DNA of 64,000 nucleotides, taken from the NCBI GenBank assembly GCA_023159155.1, contig JAJNNX010000048.1, positions 1 through 64,000 on the forward strand, read 5' to 3'. Source of the stretch: Ustulina deusta. Its lineage: Eukaryota > Ascomycota > Sordariomycetes > Xylariales > Xylariaceae. Made by a program: the position numbers and the translations under genes. Position 1 is the first letter of the stretch, and each line of letters opens with the position of its first letter. A model generated the notes under the pieces. It made no database searches. It worked only from the letters and a program-made list of their open reading frames with translations, and was not told the origin of the DNA. Of this stretch, positions 12,245 to 24,278 are shown in pieces.

Positions 12245-13329
12245 GTCGTCTAGTAGTTCTACGCACAAATAAAAAGTTAGGAACGCAAGTGCTGAGGAGG
12301 CCAACAAATTTCGAGATCAGTATTTCGGGACGTTCCCGAAGGTAACGGTTGGGAAAATTTTCAAGAACAGAAACATATGAAAATGAAATTACTAGATGTA
12401 GGGAAAGAGTATTTAACTTACCGAGGAGCGTAGATGCCAACCTAAAGTCTTGGGGATGGATGATGGGAACGATGATGGGAACGATGGTTTAACCTTGGGC
12501 TGTTATCTTGAACAGGCCTGTTATGAAGAATGGACAGGCTGCTTTCCTTGCCCTAAAGTGTTATCGCTAATCTGCTGACGATGACGATGTGTGAGTCTCT
12601 GTTGAAGGCGTGGGAAGAACAAGCCGAATGTGGTATTGTCTGAGGACGAGAAATGGATAAAAAGAGGAGGGGAAGAGTCGGCTGGCAGGTTGGTTTAAAG
12701 AGACTGGGAGGCAAACAAGAATCATGCTTCCTCAGGCAAGTTGCGTTTGCAGTTGTCGCTGTGTTTGCTGTGAGACGGCAGGTTGCGTACCTAGGTAGTT
12801 AGGTAAGTACTTACACAACATGCATCATGCACCTCTTTGTAGGCACCCCAAATACACACAAAGAGTACTAGGTAGCAACTTGGTTAGGTACCGTACTTGT
12901 TGAAATATACTCCTCTAGGTAACAACAGGACTGTTAGTCTGGGCCTTTACATATCTATATAAGTGTAAAGCCAAGCTGAACATAGATATAGTACTTATTT
13001 TATCTCAGTTGCTGTAGAACAGGGTGTTAAAGTGTGCTACTATCCATTAGCACGTGTTTGAGCTAAAGTAGATGCATACATGGATATGTTAGGCCACTGA
13101 GAAAAGTGGAGTCTGAGATGACTGCATCATCTGTATGTCCCTACCCACGCCGCTGCATTAGTCAGCATCAAAGGAAGACGACACTTTTTTCTCCTATTCT
13201 TCGTCTCACTCCTTCAGACCTTAGAAATGTCCTTTATTTGCTGTGCCATCATTCCCGGTCCGGTTCTTTGGTCTATCCCCTCGCCATCACTTGACCCTCT
13301 ACTCTAAGTTCTAACCGATATTAGCAGCG
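12245..13329. promoter_or_regulatory. Shared upstream region of two divergent genes
   Basis: About 1.1 kb between the minus-strand ubiquitin-domain gene and the plus-strand regulator gene, so it should hold both promoters. It contains several ACCTAGGTA-like palindromic motifs (about 12785-12900). No further gene was recognised. The part at 12259-12440 may include an intron and non-ATG 5' exon of the minus-strand gene. Confidence 0.45.
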
Positions 13330-15033
13330 ATGGATTCACAAAAGTATCTGTTCGTCAACCTCACGCAGGACAAGAGGTCGAAGGACCGCAACACGGCCAA
13401 AGAGGTTCGGACGCATGTAATGCAAGATATAGGCAAAGCGCGGCGGAAGACGAGGAAGAATGTGCAAGTTCCATTGAAGTTACGCTCGCCTCCACCACCA
13501 CTGGCGCAGTCGAGACTCGACATCACGTCAGGGGTAAAGCCTGTTAATTCCACAGTGCAGAGTGTACAGGGCGAAGATCTGGAGGTCGAGTCTCACACTC
13601 CAGAACGCTCCGTCACTGTCGGCGTATCTCGTCCATTCTGGGACCAAAATCCGCTCCAAATCCTCGACGACGGCTGGGGAATGGACCCATTTGCCCCGTA
13701 TACTATAGCCTTGGCCCTAAACGGTAATACGACAAGTCGGTCTCGCATTCTAAAATCTACCTTCTTGCACAAAATCCGAAGCCGATGCTAATCTTCTTTA
13801 GCATCGTCTAGCTACGCAGCTCTCTCACAACGACGGCAGTACTTCTTGTTCCCATTCGCGCCTGCCAACTCCCGGTCCTTCCGGGATCTTCTCATCAGCC
13901 CAACCATGCGCGATGCTGTCGTTCGCGACTTTGGCAAAGGGATGTCGATCTGTCTACGCCGATACGCGACTGGGCTGCGCTGCATTAACTCTTCGATCGC
14001 CAGCACGAGTCCACAGGCTAGCTTAGAGATGCCCGTCATAAAGGCTATTATCGGGTTCATATGCTATAATGTATGAGATTACAATGGTCAAGGGAAACAC
14101 GTTTTTCATGCTTACCGGTTTGTTAGTACGCTTGTCAGGACTTTGCTCAGGCGGGAATCCATTTCGCAGGCCTGCGAGGGATAATCGACCTTGGAGGGGG
14201 CACCGGTAGTCTGCCGGCTCAAGTCAGGCTGATGATCATGTGGTAAGCTCCCCAGCCTTCCTATGAGAGTCCCAGGGAGTTCACCAAGACATCTTAGGAT
14301 TGACATCACCACAGCCTTGATGCGGAACCACCCGCCTCACTACGCTTTGCCGGCTGACCTGCTCCCGACATTGCTGCCGCCGCCGCTAGAAAGCTCACGT
14401 CAAATGGAAAATATGACTGCGCTCATGCTCAGTATATCACCAGAGATGTCGAGTGTCGTGCATGTATACCGTGACCTGAAGAGGTTAGCTGCCTGGCTTG
14501 AAACCCAGTCAGCAATGCCGAGCATCGAAAGAGACAGCCTATCCGTTAGTCTCTTTCTCGATCCGATAGCCCACCGCGCACTTTCCGATTCCGCTCCAAT
14601 AATGTCTATGACCTCCTCCCCTCTCGTAAAGGCATGTGCGCTGGCGGCCCTTATGATTATCATATCGCTTAGACGCAAATATGACAGCTTCCCGGGTGCT
14701 CTTCCGTCCTATCCGATTACCATCACTGACGCTTTAAGGGATTCCGAGATGGACGGTCCCAAATTTCTCACCCTGCGACTGTGGCTACTGACCATCGCGG
14801 GAATCTTGACGACGGAGCGGAACGAGCAACAGGGTGCACAGGTGAGACTCGTGGCCGAGATGAGGGCTGCAGGGTTACGGAACTGGAGAGGCGTCACGGA
14901 GCGGATAAGTCCTATGCCGTGGTTCGAAAGGCTCTGGGAAGAAGAGTGTATGTTGTTAGGAGAGGATGTAATGTCGAAGTTACACCTTTCCGAGACCGCT
15001 ACGTGTGGCATATTGTATGATCATGCCGCGTAG
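13330..15033 (+). CDS. Fungal-specific regulator-like protein (fungal-trans_2/DUF3468 type)
   Basis: Four exons: 13330-13723, 13802-14070, 14127-14242 and 14298-15033, giving 504 residues. All introns are GT-AG; the first has a TGCTAAT branch site. The N-terminus FVNLTQDKRSKD...VRTHVMQDIGKARRK is the signature of the large family often labelled tachykinin-like or fungal-specific transcription factor (PF11951 type). Next come PFWDQNPL...GWGMDPFAPY and the block RQYFLFPFAPANSRSFRDLL, then the helical C-terminal domain. No Zn2Cys6 cluster is present, which is normal for this subgroup. The length matches relatives and all frames join cleanly, so the gene looks intact. It lies 680 bp upstream of the SDR gene on the same strand and could regulate it, but that is inference. 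Confidence 0.82.
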
Positions 15034-15713
15034 AGTAGTCCAAGTCGAACATGACCAAAACAGAGTTCAACTCGACTGAGCTAACATCGCGAGAACCTGG
15101 AGCGGAGTGAAATACGGCATTAAGTTCGATTCCTAATAGCGCTAGTACTGCGAGACACTCAGCCAGCTACTTAATCAGCTGGGTGAAATATTGTCAGATA
15201 AGTGGAATACGATGACATCGGTAGCTATCAATACTATGCAGTACAGGGGTGACCGATTTCCCTTTTCGTCCAAGTCTCGTCCTTCAGACCCATATGTATA
15301 TCGATCGTTTGCCTAGGTACTCCTGTCATCTGCAGATTTCAACGAACCATTTCCAATTTCTTGCCTCTTTTCCTGCTAGGTACCGAAGCACCTGGAAGAT
15401 ACCAATTGCCTATTGCGGCGTTAAATGGCCGGGATGAGAGGCTATTATCGAAATGTGAAACTCCACTCCCACACGACGGAACCGGATATCAAGAATCTTT
15501 TCGCCCTGGCGTTGATTTAGCTAAACACGACTGCTGAATAATGTTCTGATTAGAAATCGGTCGAAGATTGATTCCGGGGGTTATATAAAGGGGTTTGAAG
15601 ACAGAAATGCCGACTCACGACTCGTTGTTTCTCGACAGACCCGAATCATCACTGCATCCCTCGTAAGCCTTACAACAGCAAACGTTCGCTCCAATCTCCC
15701 AGAATAATTCCAA
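15034..15713. other. Intergenic region, promoter of the SDR gene
   Basis: No gene seen. Contains a 43-nt tRNA-like fragment (15101-15143) described in the findings and the core promoter of the SDR gene. Confidence 0.5.
15582..15590 (+). promoter_or_regulatory. TATA box of the SDR gene
   Basis: TATATAAAG about 125 bp upstream of the ATG at 15714, in a normal fungal position and context. Assigned by sequence only. Confidence 0.55.
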
Positions 15714-16643
15714 ATGTCTGTCACAAACGATCTGTCCTTTCAAGGCAAGGTTGCCATCGTCACCGGCTCAGGAAGACCTAGTGGTATCGGCGCCGCAATA
15801 GCCGTGGCGCTCGCTGCCCGAGGCGCCTGCGTCACCATCAACTACGTTTCCGACTCCAGCGCGCCCAGGGCAGCCGAGCTTGCGGATAGTATCAGGGCCA
15901 AAGGCGGAAAGGCCGCCGTCGTCCGTGGGGATGTCGGAGACCCGGAGGTAGCAAGGAAGCTCGTCAAAGAGACTCTAGCCGCCTTTAACACCGACAAGAT
16001 CGATATTCTCGGTAAGTTTCCTCCTAGTCCACAAAGCAAGATATGATTGATGATCACAACGACGTAAGCTCAGCTGTTAACAAGTGGACTGCAGTCAACA
16101 ATGCCGGAATCGCCCCGATGACTCCGACAGTCGACGTTACACCTGAAGAAATGTCATCGGTATTCCGTACCAATTTCCAGGGACCACTCCTTCTCGTCCA
16201 AGCTGCTCTTCCGTACATGCCTCGCGGCGGACGCATCATCAACATTAGCACATGCTTATCCAGGTTGGGTCTGCATTCTCCCATCTACACCGCATCGAAA
16301 GCGGCACTCGACTCGCTGACTTATACCTGGGCTTTGGAGGTAATGTCCCACATGTCCGTGACGAATTCTGCCTGATGTTTAAACACTAATGCTTCGCGTC
16401 GCGTAGTTTGGCAGGAAGTTTGGTATCACTGTTAATGCGATCGCACCTGGCGTTACGAAAACCGAGATATCGCCTCCTGATGGTCACCCCGAGATACTGA
16501 GGTTGTTGGGTATGACCAGACTGGAGGGGAGGATGGGAACTGTAGAAGAGATCGCGGACGCCGTGGTGCTCGTCGCGTCACCATTGAGCGGTTGGATCAC
16601 CGGACAGTACATCAGCGTCAGCGGTGGAGTTAACTGGATTTGA
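15714..16643 (+). CDS. Short-chain dehydrogenase/reductase
   Basis: Three exons: 15714-16011, 16095-16339 and 16407-16643, giving 259 residues, the usual size of a classical SDR. The nucleotide-binding motif is TGSGRPSGIG (residues 17-26) and NNAG lies at 101-104, with its Val codon split by intron 1. The catalytic residues are Ser151, Tyr164 and Lys168 in ISTCLSR...YTASK. The C-terminus GWITGQYISVSGGV is the standard end of FabG-like SDRs. It should be a soluble NAD(P)H-dependent oxidoreductase; the substrate cannot be told from sequence. It resembles tailoring reductases of fungal metabolite clusters and 3-oxoacyl-reductase-like enzymes. The gene appears intact and has a TATA box at 15582. 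Confidence 0.9.
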
Positions 16644-17332
16644 TCGGCATGTTATCTGAGGCCTCGATCTTAGTATAAGACTTAAGAACAGAAGTTCCAG
16701 CACACCTAGCTTGCAGGATAGAATGAACTATTATTAACTCTGCTTCTTTTTCTCTTTCATCAATTTGTGACTATAGTTTAAATACCGAAATGTGGATAAT
16801 GAATGAAAAGTGTCACATGCATTCGGGTAACACAGCTTATATAAGTAAGTATTCATAAAAATAATAACTTTTTTGCTTTTAAATCGAAAATGCTTCTAGT
16901 ATGATATAGCAAAGTATATGTAAGTGCTAGTTTATATACTAAAAATACTAAGATACGCTAAACTTTGAAATCTGTCGTATCGGCAAGCGCCGTCTGATAA
17001 CTGATGCCACGATGTGTGCCATTACAGATTAAGGCATAATATATGGCGTTGGGTGTGTTTCTTGTCTTATGAAACTCGAGTAGGTAGCGCACGAAAGTGA
17101 TTGGTGCCGACCAGAGTATTAAAAGGGTATATTTCAAGGGCAAATTGCTGTAGCCTACAGTTCTACCATGAGCACGCCGGAGACTATATAGTAAACTAAC
17201 ACAATGCCTCACAGAACTCCAACGCTAATATGAGCAATAATGGATATTACAGGAATATTAAAAAGTTGAGTCAAAATCAAAGTGACCCGGGTATCATGGT
17301 TGGCCCTTCATCTCATCCGCCATGTACTTATC
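16644..17332. other. Intergenic region between convergent genes
   Basis: No gene recognised. AT-richer 3' flanks of the SDR gene (plus) and the Ser/Thr-rich gene (minus). Confidence 0.5.
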
Positions 17333-19222
17333 TCAAGCAGCTACGGTCACGGTAGCGGTAACCACGTCTGTTGTCGTCATTATACTCGTTACAATCTCTT
17401 TCTGGGTAACGGTCACAGTGACCGTAGCGGGCCCGGATGTGCTAATTTGCGAAGAATCATCCTTGAATGCCGACTTGTTATTGTTGTTGCCATTTCTGCC
17501 ATGCCCATGATCACCGCCGTGGGGCACAGACGTCACTGGGATGATATCTACTCCAGTAGGCGTGCCGTCCGTGTCAGGTATGGTGGAAGTTGAGGGTAGT
17601 TGAGTTTCGGATGGACTCGTACTGATCTCGGACGACGTCGACAAGGGGGTTGAAGATATTGAGGGAGTGAGACTGAAAGTCGGTGTAAAAGTAGTACCAG
17701 GAATAGTTTCAGAACTTGCCGGACGAGTCATCGTGAAAAAAGTGGTGGCGGTAGAACTATCGAGAGTGCTAGAAGTGCTTGTGGGTTCTACCACAGAGGA
17801 TTCTGTAGAAGACATAGTTGACGCCGGCTCTTCCGAGCTTGTCGGCGTTGGCGACTCTGTCTCAGAAGAAGGGGTCGCTGAGGGGGTGGAGGTGTCCGGA
17901 AATTTGCTTGTTTGGGTTACAGTCGGTGTGATCGTGACTGTGATGATAGTCTCAACGTCTGAACTACTAGGAACTGGTGTAGCTACAGTTGAGCTCGATG
18001 ATGTAGCGACAGCAGAGCTCGATGGTGTAGCGGATGGATCTTGAGACGAGCTCTCATCGAAGCACCCGACCTGGACACCGGCAGTTGTATTCATTGGCAC
18101 GGCGGAGCATGCAAAGCCAGCGGCACAGGGAATTATGTCAAAGCTACTAGCACTAGAACACTGGCCGATGTTACCCTTGATACAGGCAACTTGGCTAGCC
18201 ACACAAGCGGACTGCTCTGTTAAAGTCTCAAAGAGCTTGTTATAGGCATTGGCTTGTGCAACATTGGTAGCATAGACATCAGGCGATACAGTGGTGCCCG
18301 ACGGAGGGATAGAAGTAATGACAGTAGGTATCGCAGAGTTCGGTGTCCCGGTAGGCGAAGTGAAGCTAGATACGGATGACGTCGCGCTCGAAGTCGTCGT
18401 TGGGTTGCCACTTTCAGCCAAGTTATCCCCCGACGAGGTGGTTGGCGAGGGTGTGCTAGAAACAGTTGGGAGAGAGGTCACGGCGCCCGAACTGCTTAGC
18501 TGAATTGCTGTAGAGGTGAGGTGAAATGTTCCTGGCTCAGCTAGACTGGAGGGAGGCAAAAAAGGCGAAGGAGTCAGTGCATTACTACTGCTACCTGCGG
18601 TGGGTGCAGATACTGGCACGCTACTCGTTGGGGTCACGGCAGGGTTGGTAGAAGGCGTCCCAGACCCTGTTGGTGAATTAGTCGGTGAAGTAGGTGCTGT
18701 TGGGCCCCGGGAACTGTCCGGAACTGACGTCACGCCCGACTTGACCGTCACAGTTGACGACGGGAAGATGCTTATCACTGGAATGGTTGCTGTGTCTCCC
18801 GGGCCAGTGCTACTAGTCTCTATTAATGTGAATGATCGAGAGACAGACGTAGACGATGTTGGCGGTTGAGCGGAGCTAGAACTTGAGTCTGAGTCTGTGG
18901 GCTCTAAAGAAGTAGTAGTAGTAGAAGGTCTTGCTGTCGAGGTGGCGGGGAGAGTGGATGAGGTTAAGATAAGGGCGGGCGCGGAAGAAATGGTTAAAGA
19001 CCGAGTTGAGGGCGTTGGTATTGATGAGTCCACTAATGTCACGGACGTAGATGATTCTGCCGGCGGCGACGAGATAGTAGCCGTTGAGTTGGTGAACCTC
19101 TTGAGCGCCCATGGTGGCCGCACCACGCCATCTTGTCTTATCCTATCACCGCGCCTCAGCGGGCCGGCCGCCGACACCGCCGACAGCCAAAGGAGGTCTA
19201 AGAAGAGAAATGATATTCGCAT
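17333..19222 (-). CDS. Secreted Ser/Thr-rich protein with a six-cysteine domain
   Basis: A single uninterrupted exon of 629 residues. Residues 1-19 are a clear signal peptide (hydrophobic core followed by AVSAA). A long Ser/Thr/Pro-rich region follows (about 45-310), expected to be heavily O-glycosylated. Residues about 317-389 form a compact domain with six cysteines (340, 347, 355, 366, 372, 387) and the pattern AxxxNxxFxTLT...C...C..G..GQC. This resembles the small CBM19-like or chitinase-tail domains of fungal wall proteins; the assignment is tentative. A second Ser/Thr-rich region follows. The C-terminus is Thr/Val-rich and lacks the long hydrophobic tail of a typical GPI signal. Likely a cell-wall or extracellular protein. 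The start ATG is the only one giving a signal peptide. Confidence 0.82.
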   Translation of the reverse strand: MRISFLFLDLLWLSAVSAAGPLRRGDRIRQDGVVRPPWALKRFTNSTATISSPPAESSTSVTLVDSSIPTPSTRSLTISSAPALILTSSTLPATSTARPSTTTTSLEPTDSDSSSSSAQPPTSSTSVSRSFTLIETSSTGPGDTATIPVISIFPSSTVTVKSGVTSVPDSSRGPTAPTSPTNSPTGSGTPSTNPAVTPTSSVPVSAPTAGSSSNALTPSPFLPPSSLAEPGTFHLTSTAIQLSSSGAVTSLPTVSSTPSPTTSSGDNLAESGNPTTTSSATSSVSSFTSPTGTPNSAIPTVITSIPPSGTTVSPDVYATNVAQANAYNKLFETLTEQSACVASQVACIKGNIGQCSSASSFDIIPCAAGFACSAVPMNTTAGVQVGCFDESSSQDPSATPSSSAVATSSSSTVATPVPSSSDVETIITVTITPTVTQTSKFPDTSTPSATPSSETESPTPTSSEEPASTMSSTESSVVEPTSTSSTLDSSTATTFFTMTRPASSETIPGTTFTPTFSLTPSISSTPLSTSSEISTSPSETQLPSTSTIPDTDGTPTGVDIIPVTSVPHGGDHGHGRNGNNNNKSAFKDDSSQISTSGPATVTVTVTQKEIVTSIMTTTDVVTATVTVAA

Positions 19223-22200
19223 CTGGAAAATAATACTTGTTTTTTTTGGTGGATGAAGAGAAGAACAGGAAAATGGCGAAGAGAAATGGACGAAAGCTAA
19301 TGGCCGGAAGGCAAAGGTCAGAGCTCACGAGGAACGGCGCAACAGCGGTTCATATCCCTCGACGAGGCGATAAAGAGGCGGCGGGTCAAACAAGCGACGA
19401 CAATAGCAGCAATGTTCTAGGGCTCAGTAGACAATGAATGTGTGATGGCGGCAGATTGCAGACTCAACAAAGGAGAAGGACACACAGAGAAAGAGCAGGA
19501 AAGACACGAGATAAACCGCCAGGGCCAGCACGACGAATGAAGGAAACCAGCTGCACGAGCGAAGATCTTGGCAGATCGACGAAGCAGCAGAGACCCAGCA
19601 TCTTGTAGGAAGACCAGAGGCGGCCGGTGATTGCGCAGGCCGGGCCATAGGCTCCCTGGCTGCGCTGCGTGCGTCGGAAGTCGAGGTTGAGGCCCGTCGA
19701 GAGGACCTCGTCGCTCGACCTGACTCGACCTGACCGTCCAGGTCACCGGCCACTGGCCAATCCCAGCGCGCCAGCCTGGGTTCGCCCGGCCACTTGGCGG
19801 ACAGACACGGCGGTTTTGCTGGGCCATGACACCTCTGTGGAGATGGTGCGGAGACTCGGGAAGCTGGCTAAGCGCCTGCCCGGGGTCCCTGGGCTGTCCT
19901 GGAGATGCCAGGAGCCTGGGTCGTGTTTCGGCTGGGCGCACTGCACAGGCGCGCGGTAACAGGTAATTGGCCTGGTCCGTTTCTCTGTGCCTGCGTCGGA
20001 AGCGCTGAGAGCCAATCACCGTCCCGCGGCCACAGCACCTGCGACCACTGAGCTAACGGGGACATCCCTGGGTGCTCTAGTAGTGCCTAATCGAGGTCCC
20101 TCGCTGCCTTGTCAGGCTTTTTGGTTGGTTGCTTGTCATTGGCGTGTTGGTCTTGGCATTCAACGCTGATTCCACCCAACACCTTTCGTACGACCGCGAT
20201 TGCGACCGCGACCGGGTTAAGCAGACTCCTACTTATACTTTATTATCACGAGTCTAGGATTCTGAATTTCCCGTTCCCGTTCATCCACAATTATACATAG
20301 GCATGTCATCCATCACTACCAGGGTGCATACTAGTGCACTGCTATCAAATGGAATACCTAGCTTATAACGGCGGCCTGGTTCTAGATATTTCTAGTCCAG
20401 GTAGTCCGCCACTTTCACGAGTCCAATCCCAAACATCACATATATTTACAGCTAGCTAGGTCAACTGTTTACCATGCCAGCGAAATGCAAGGTGTGGGTG
20501 CCCGGAAAGACAAGTCACATCGCTGTGTGTGCTTCAGGGGTCCTCGTAACGTCCGCATCTGATGTTGGTGCCCATTCCGGAGACGCAATCCTGCTTGGCG
20601 AACGGGTGTGCCGACCGCGCGAGCGACAGGTAACGTGGTGTATCTTGATACCATCGGCCCCCGACTCAACTGGCACGGTGCGCCGACTAGGAACAGCTGC
20701 CCTCGAAAGCCGCATCTAATCTCCAACGGTCCTGTACTTCCGATACATGGCCCCCAGGTTGAACCGACAAGTGGGATTGCGAGCTTATAGTCGTTGGACA
20801 GGTTGATGGTATCGCTAACTTTGTTCGTCCGCTTTACGTGAGCTGCGACGACCCTTCATCCGCATGCCGTTTGCTGATACTTGTGATCCAGATAATGAAG
20901 GAGTCATACCTGAACACCACATCTCCCTAACGAGGGGTGCATCAGATCGGACTTCTTCCCCATGCAACCTAGGTGATGGTAGCTGGGTCGTGTAGGCGTC
21001 TGAAGCCAAAGTACAATCCCTCAAATCACTCCAATCCCAGCAAGACGACGATCTCTCGCATCATCGGTTCATTTTACCAACTTCTTGAAATTAACCACGA
21101 TGTAGAGATTCGGACCAGTAGCATTCAACCAACTCCGCCGTAGTCTTCCCCCCTCTCTCCTCAACCGGCCCCAATCCTTGCACTTATTTGACGCTGCCAA
21201 ATGTTCAGACGACTTAATTGCGAAATTAAATTAAGACGAATAATCAATATCCCCGGCATTTTACAATGCTTAGAACCTTTCCAGTGACGTTGAGAAGTAA
21301 GCTCGGCCACTAGACCTCTGAAACGCTGAACACTTAACCTCTTTGTGGAGCAAGTGCTATTTAGATAGCCCCCTCCCTCGCCCTCGCCCTCTAGAGTTAA
21401 TCTAGTCGTTAGTTCGCAATGTACGTTCTGATAAAGGACTTCAGCTATCTTGTGCTAGGCTTTCCAGCTCTCAAAGCATTATAATTAGTGGCTTACTTCC
21501 CTGGACAATGTGATTTCCGTTGATGAATTCATCAAATAGCGAAACAAAGGCCGGCACGAAACCTCGAAAGCCCACGAAACGACCACAAAACGTGGACCAT
21601 AGCCGCCTCCACGCTTTTCAGAAAAAAAATTGAAATTTTCTAGTTGTGTACCAAATGGCCCTTTGTTGAGCGTCTAATTATACCGCATAGCTTGAGTACA
21701 CTTAACGGACTCGTATTTGTTGATGATCACGGGCCATGTGCATGTAATAGAAAGGATTCTGATGACTGTGAAGAGACGTTGGTGTTAACGTCAGCCTAGT
21801 TACTCTATTTATACTCATATTCCGCTGCTAGTAGTAAACCTTCAGAGATACAGGTAGCTTGGCAATCGTGATTTGGATAAAGGATGTATTAAGATCTTAA
21901 AAGACATTAGAGTAAGCTTTACCCAATAGAATATTAAAGTACTACTGTATTACTACATGTCAATATTTCTCGAGATTAATTATTTTTTCAAAGGGGATAT
22001 CGGTATTAAGTTGGCTGCCATGTTAGTCTGAAGGCGTTTAACTTCTCCTTATGTAAAATGAAAGTAACTCTCTGCTTCGGTTTCGCAACAATCATGTCAC
22101 GACGAGGCGATCATACTGGGGTGAGAGTTAAGAACTGGAAGAAATCCCAGTATATTTGTATTGCTGAGACCCTAGAAAACCTTGTAGAATAAGTACGTTG

Positions 22201-22316
22201 GAGTCTCTTATTATGCCCCTTTTGACATGTCTGAGGACCAGGAGTTATTCCTACCGGCCCTCAAAATCAAAAATGAAATGCTTACATATTCCTGAAAGTA
22301 ATATCTTCAGGTGTAA
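19223..22316. other. Long intergenic region
   Basis: About 3.1 kb with no gene I can support. The part at 19450-20060 is GC-rich and open in several frames on both strands, but without ATG starts, splice logic or recognisable domains. It most likely includes the promoter and 5' UTR of the minus-strand Ser/Thr-rich gene. The rest, 20100-22300, shows only short random frames. Confidence 0.45.
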
Positions 22317-22775
22317 TTAGCTCATTATTACATCACCTCCTCCCTCTCCATCGTTATCCTTACCAGCAACCTCTTCAGTCTTGTTGAGTTGGCCAAGTAG
22401 TTCTAGTGCCATGTTAGCGGTACTCTTTAACCTCTCTAACATTAACATTTCTTTACGACGGGCGTATGCCTCTTGATTACGCTTCTTATACTTCTCCTTG
22501 CAATCAGAACACTGTAGAAGATTCTGTGCTGGCGGAACTTTTCCGCAGGCAGTACATAACCCAGATGCTTTGAGCGTCTCCAATCGCTTCTTATACCACT
22601 TTGAGGCATATTCTGCCTTTGCCTTGACCCCGTCTGGGTTTCGACGGTTTTCTCTGCTCTTTGCTCCATACAACCGTCTTTTTTCTAAGTGTTTCTGGCA
22701 GATCGTCCCACCGGCAACAGTCGGACTGTCGCAACGCCGTCGGTACTGGCATTGCTGCCCCACGGTGACTGACAT
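22317..22775 (-). CDS. Small zinc-binding-like protein with two Cys clusters
   Basis: Single exon, 152 residues from the ATG at 22775. An upstream in-frame TTG at 22799 would add eight residues and is less likely. Two potential zinc sites are visible. Residues 9-29 have C-x5-C-x10-C-x2-H. Residues 74-92 have C-x2-C-x11-C-x2-C in the context GLCTACGKVPPA...CSDC, a pattern common in small fungal proteins. The central part and the region after the second site are strongly basic (YKKRNQEAYARRKEM), with a possible helix, and the C-terminus is acidic and Gly-rich. This suggests nucleic-acid or chromatin binding, but that is inference; I do not know a characterised homologue. Confidence 0.65.
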   Translation of the reverse strand: MSVTVGQQCQYRRRCDSPTVAGGTICQKHLEKRRLYGAKSRENRRNPDGVKAKAEYASKWYKKRLETLKASGLCTACGKVPPAQNLLQCSDCKEKYKKRNQEAYARRKEMLMLERLKSTANMALELLGQLNKTEEVAGKDNDGEGGGDVIMS

Positions 22776-23599
22776 CGTGCTTAGAATTGGTGAGTGCAAT
22801 TACGGTTTTCTGTGTATCAACTATTGTTGCGCTTGGGCTGAGACACAGTGACTTGAAGTTGTTGAATTGGTGTTGATTACCCTCCATAAATATCACTGAG
22901 CATTCTCAGTGAATTTATAACTAGTTGCGGTACAATATTACAGCGATAACAATGGCCTTTGTTGGCCCTTGTTCAACGGTGTGTGTTTACTGAAATCAAA
23001 GCATGTTCTAAGCCGATTGAATGGATATCCGAAGTGCCCCTAGCAATCCCCACTCTAGACACTAGGACAAAATCTAGCTCTAGGTAACATTAGACCCAAA
23101 GAACCATCGCGCAATAGAGGGGTCACAAGTATATACCTAGGCGGACATGCCTAGCTAGTTGGTCAACAATTAAGCAAACTTTATATGTGTGCGTACTTGG
23201 CTTCTCTTATGCCGACTGCGATTACGTGACTGGGGCTAATTGAATTGTCAACATGAACTGTACGTAGGTCGACTATCGCGTCACTGGATATGCTAAAATC
23301 GGCAAAGGTCCATCAAAAAGGATCTACGTTTAGATCCATTATAAGCGGCAAAGACGTCAAACAGGGCAACAGGCTCGTGATCTTCTCGAAGGTTATGTGG
23401 GTCAGCATGCGCAGTTGCATAGAAATCTTACTAAGCAGTGTGGGTCACTCAATGAGTATTGGAATAAAGGGGTGAAAGTGTTGGGTAGATGAATGTATTG
23501 GTAATGGTGATATTCCAGACTGTACTTTATAAGTGGGTGGGAGTTTTTCTAATTATAGACCTGTTGGACCTTTATGGGGTCTATTATATAGTCTCCTAA

Positions 23600-23738
23600 G
23601 GTGTCTATTAGGGTGTCCACTAGGGTGCCCACTGAGTTACTATAAGATTTACTAGAGTGTCCACTAGGGTGTTTATTAATGTGTCTATTGAACCACGTAT
23701 GTTAGCAATGATTAAACCACGTATGTCAGCAATGCTGA
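23600..23738. repeat. Short tandem repeats
   Basis: Imperfect copies of a 12-bp unit resembling GGGTGTCCACTA run from about 23600 to 23690. Directly after come two 24-bp copies beginning AACCACGTATGT (23691-23714 and 23715-23738), differing at a few positions. Confidence 0.7.
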
Positions 23739-24278
23739 CGTACCTTACCCTACAAGGTTTGGCTGACTAAGCTCATGCTTACAGATCTCACGTCCTGAGC
23801 TATATTGTGCCTTGTCATAACTCTGGGTTCACGACTCTTAGGACTGCCATGCCTTAAGTGCGCAGGGCGGTTGGGGCTCGGACGAGTGCTCCATTTTCAG
23901 TCATTGTGATTTAGTTTAGGCGATAATTTGAACCTTTAATTTTGTCGTTCTGTAATTATGAGGGGTTTTTATGAGTATGGCATTGTGGCGTTTTTTTTTT
24001 TCGCCTTACTACTGCCCTAGAAGTTAACTCGACGAACCGAAACTAGAGTTCGTGAAAATGTGTGCACTCTTTTACTTAGGTAGTACTCCGTTTTCAAGAG
24101 CGTCGAGTGCTATACCATCTTCCTCACCGTGATGTCGGAGCCAAGAGGCCTGGTTCCTGCCTGAGGTCGCACAAGTCCTAAAACGTGCCATTGTGCCCGC
24201 CATTGTGCCCCCTCGACCTCCGGTCACTCCCTGTCAGGGGTGGATATCCCAGAGTGAAGGTAAGTCACAGGTAGGTCG

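Noticed and set aside
18600..18869. Plus-strand frames inside the Ser/Thr-rich gene
   Set aside because: Antisense shadows of a repetitive Ser/Thr codon pattern.
19417..20019. 200-codon minus-strand open frame in GC-rich DNA upstream of the Ser/Thr-rich gene
   Set aside because: Starts at GTG, overlaps other long frames on both strands, low-complexity composition with no domain. Best explained by high GC and upstream position.
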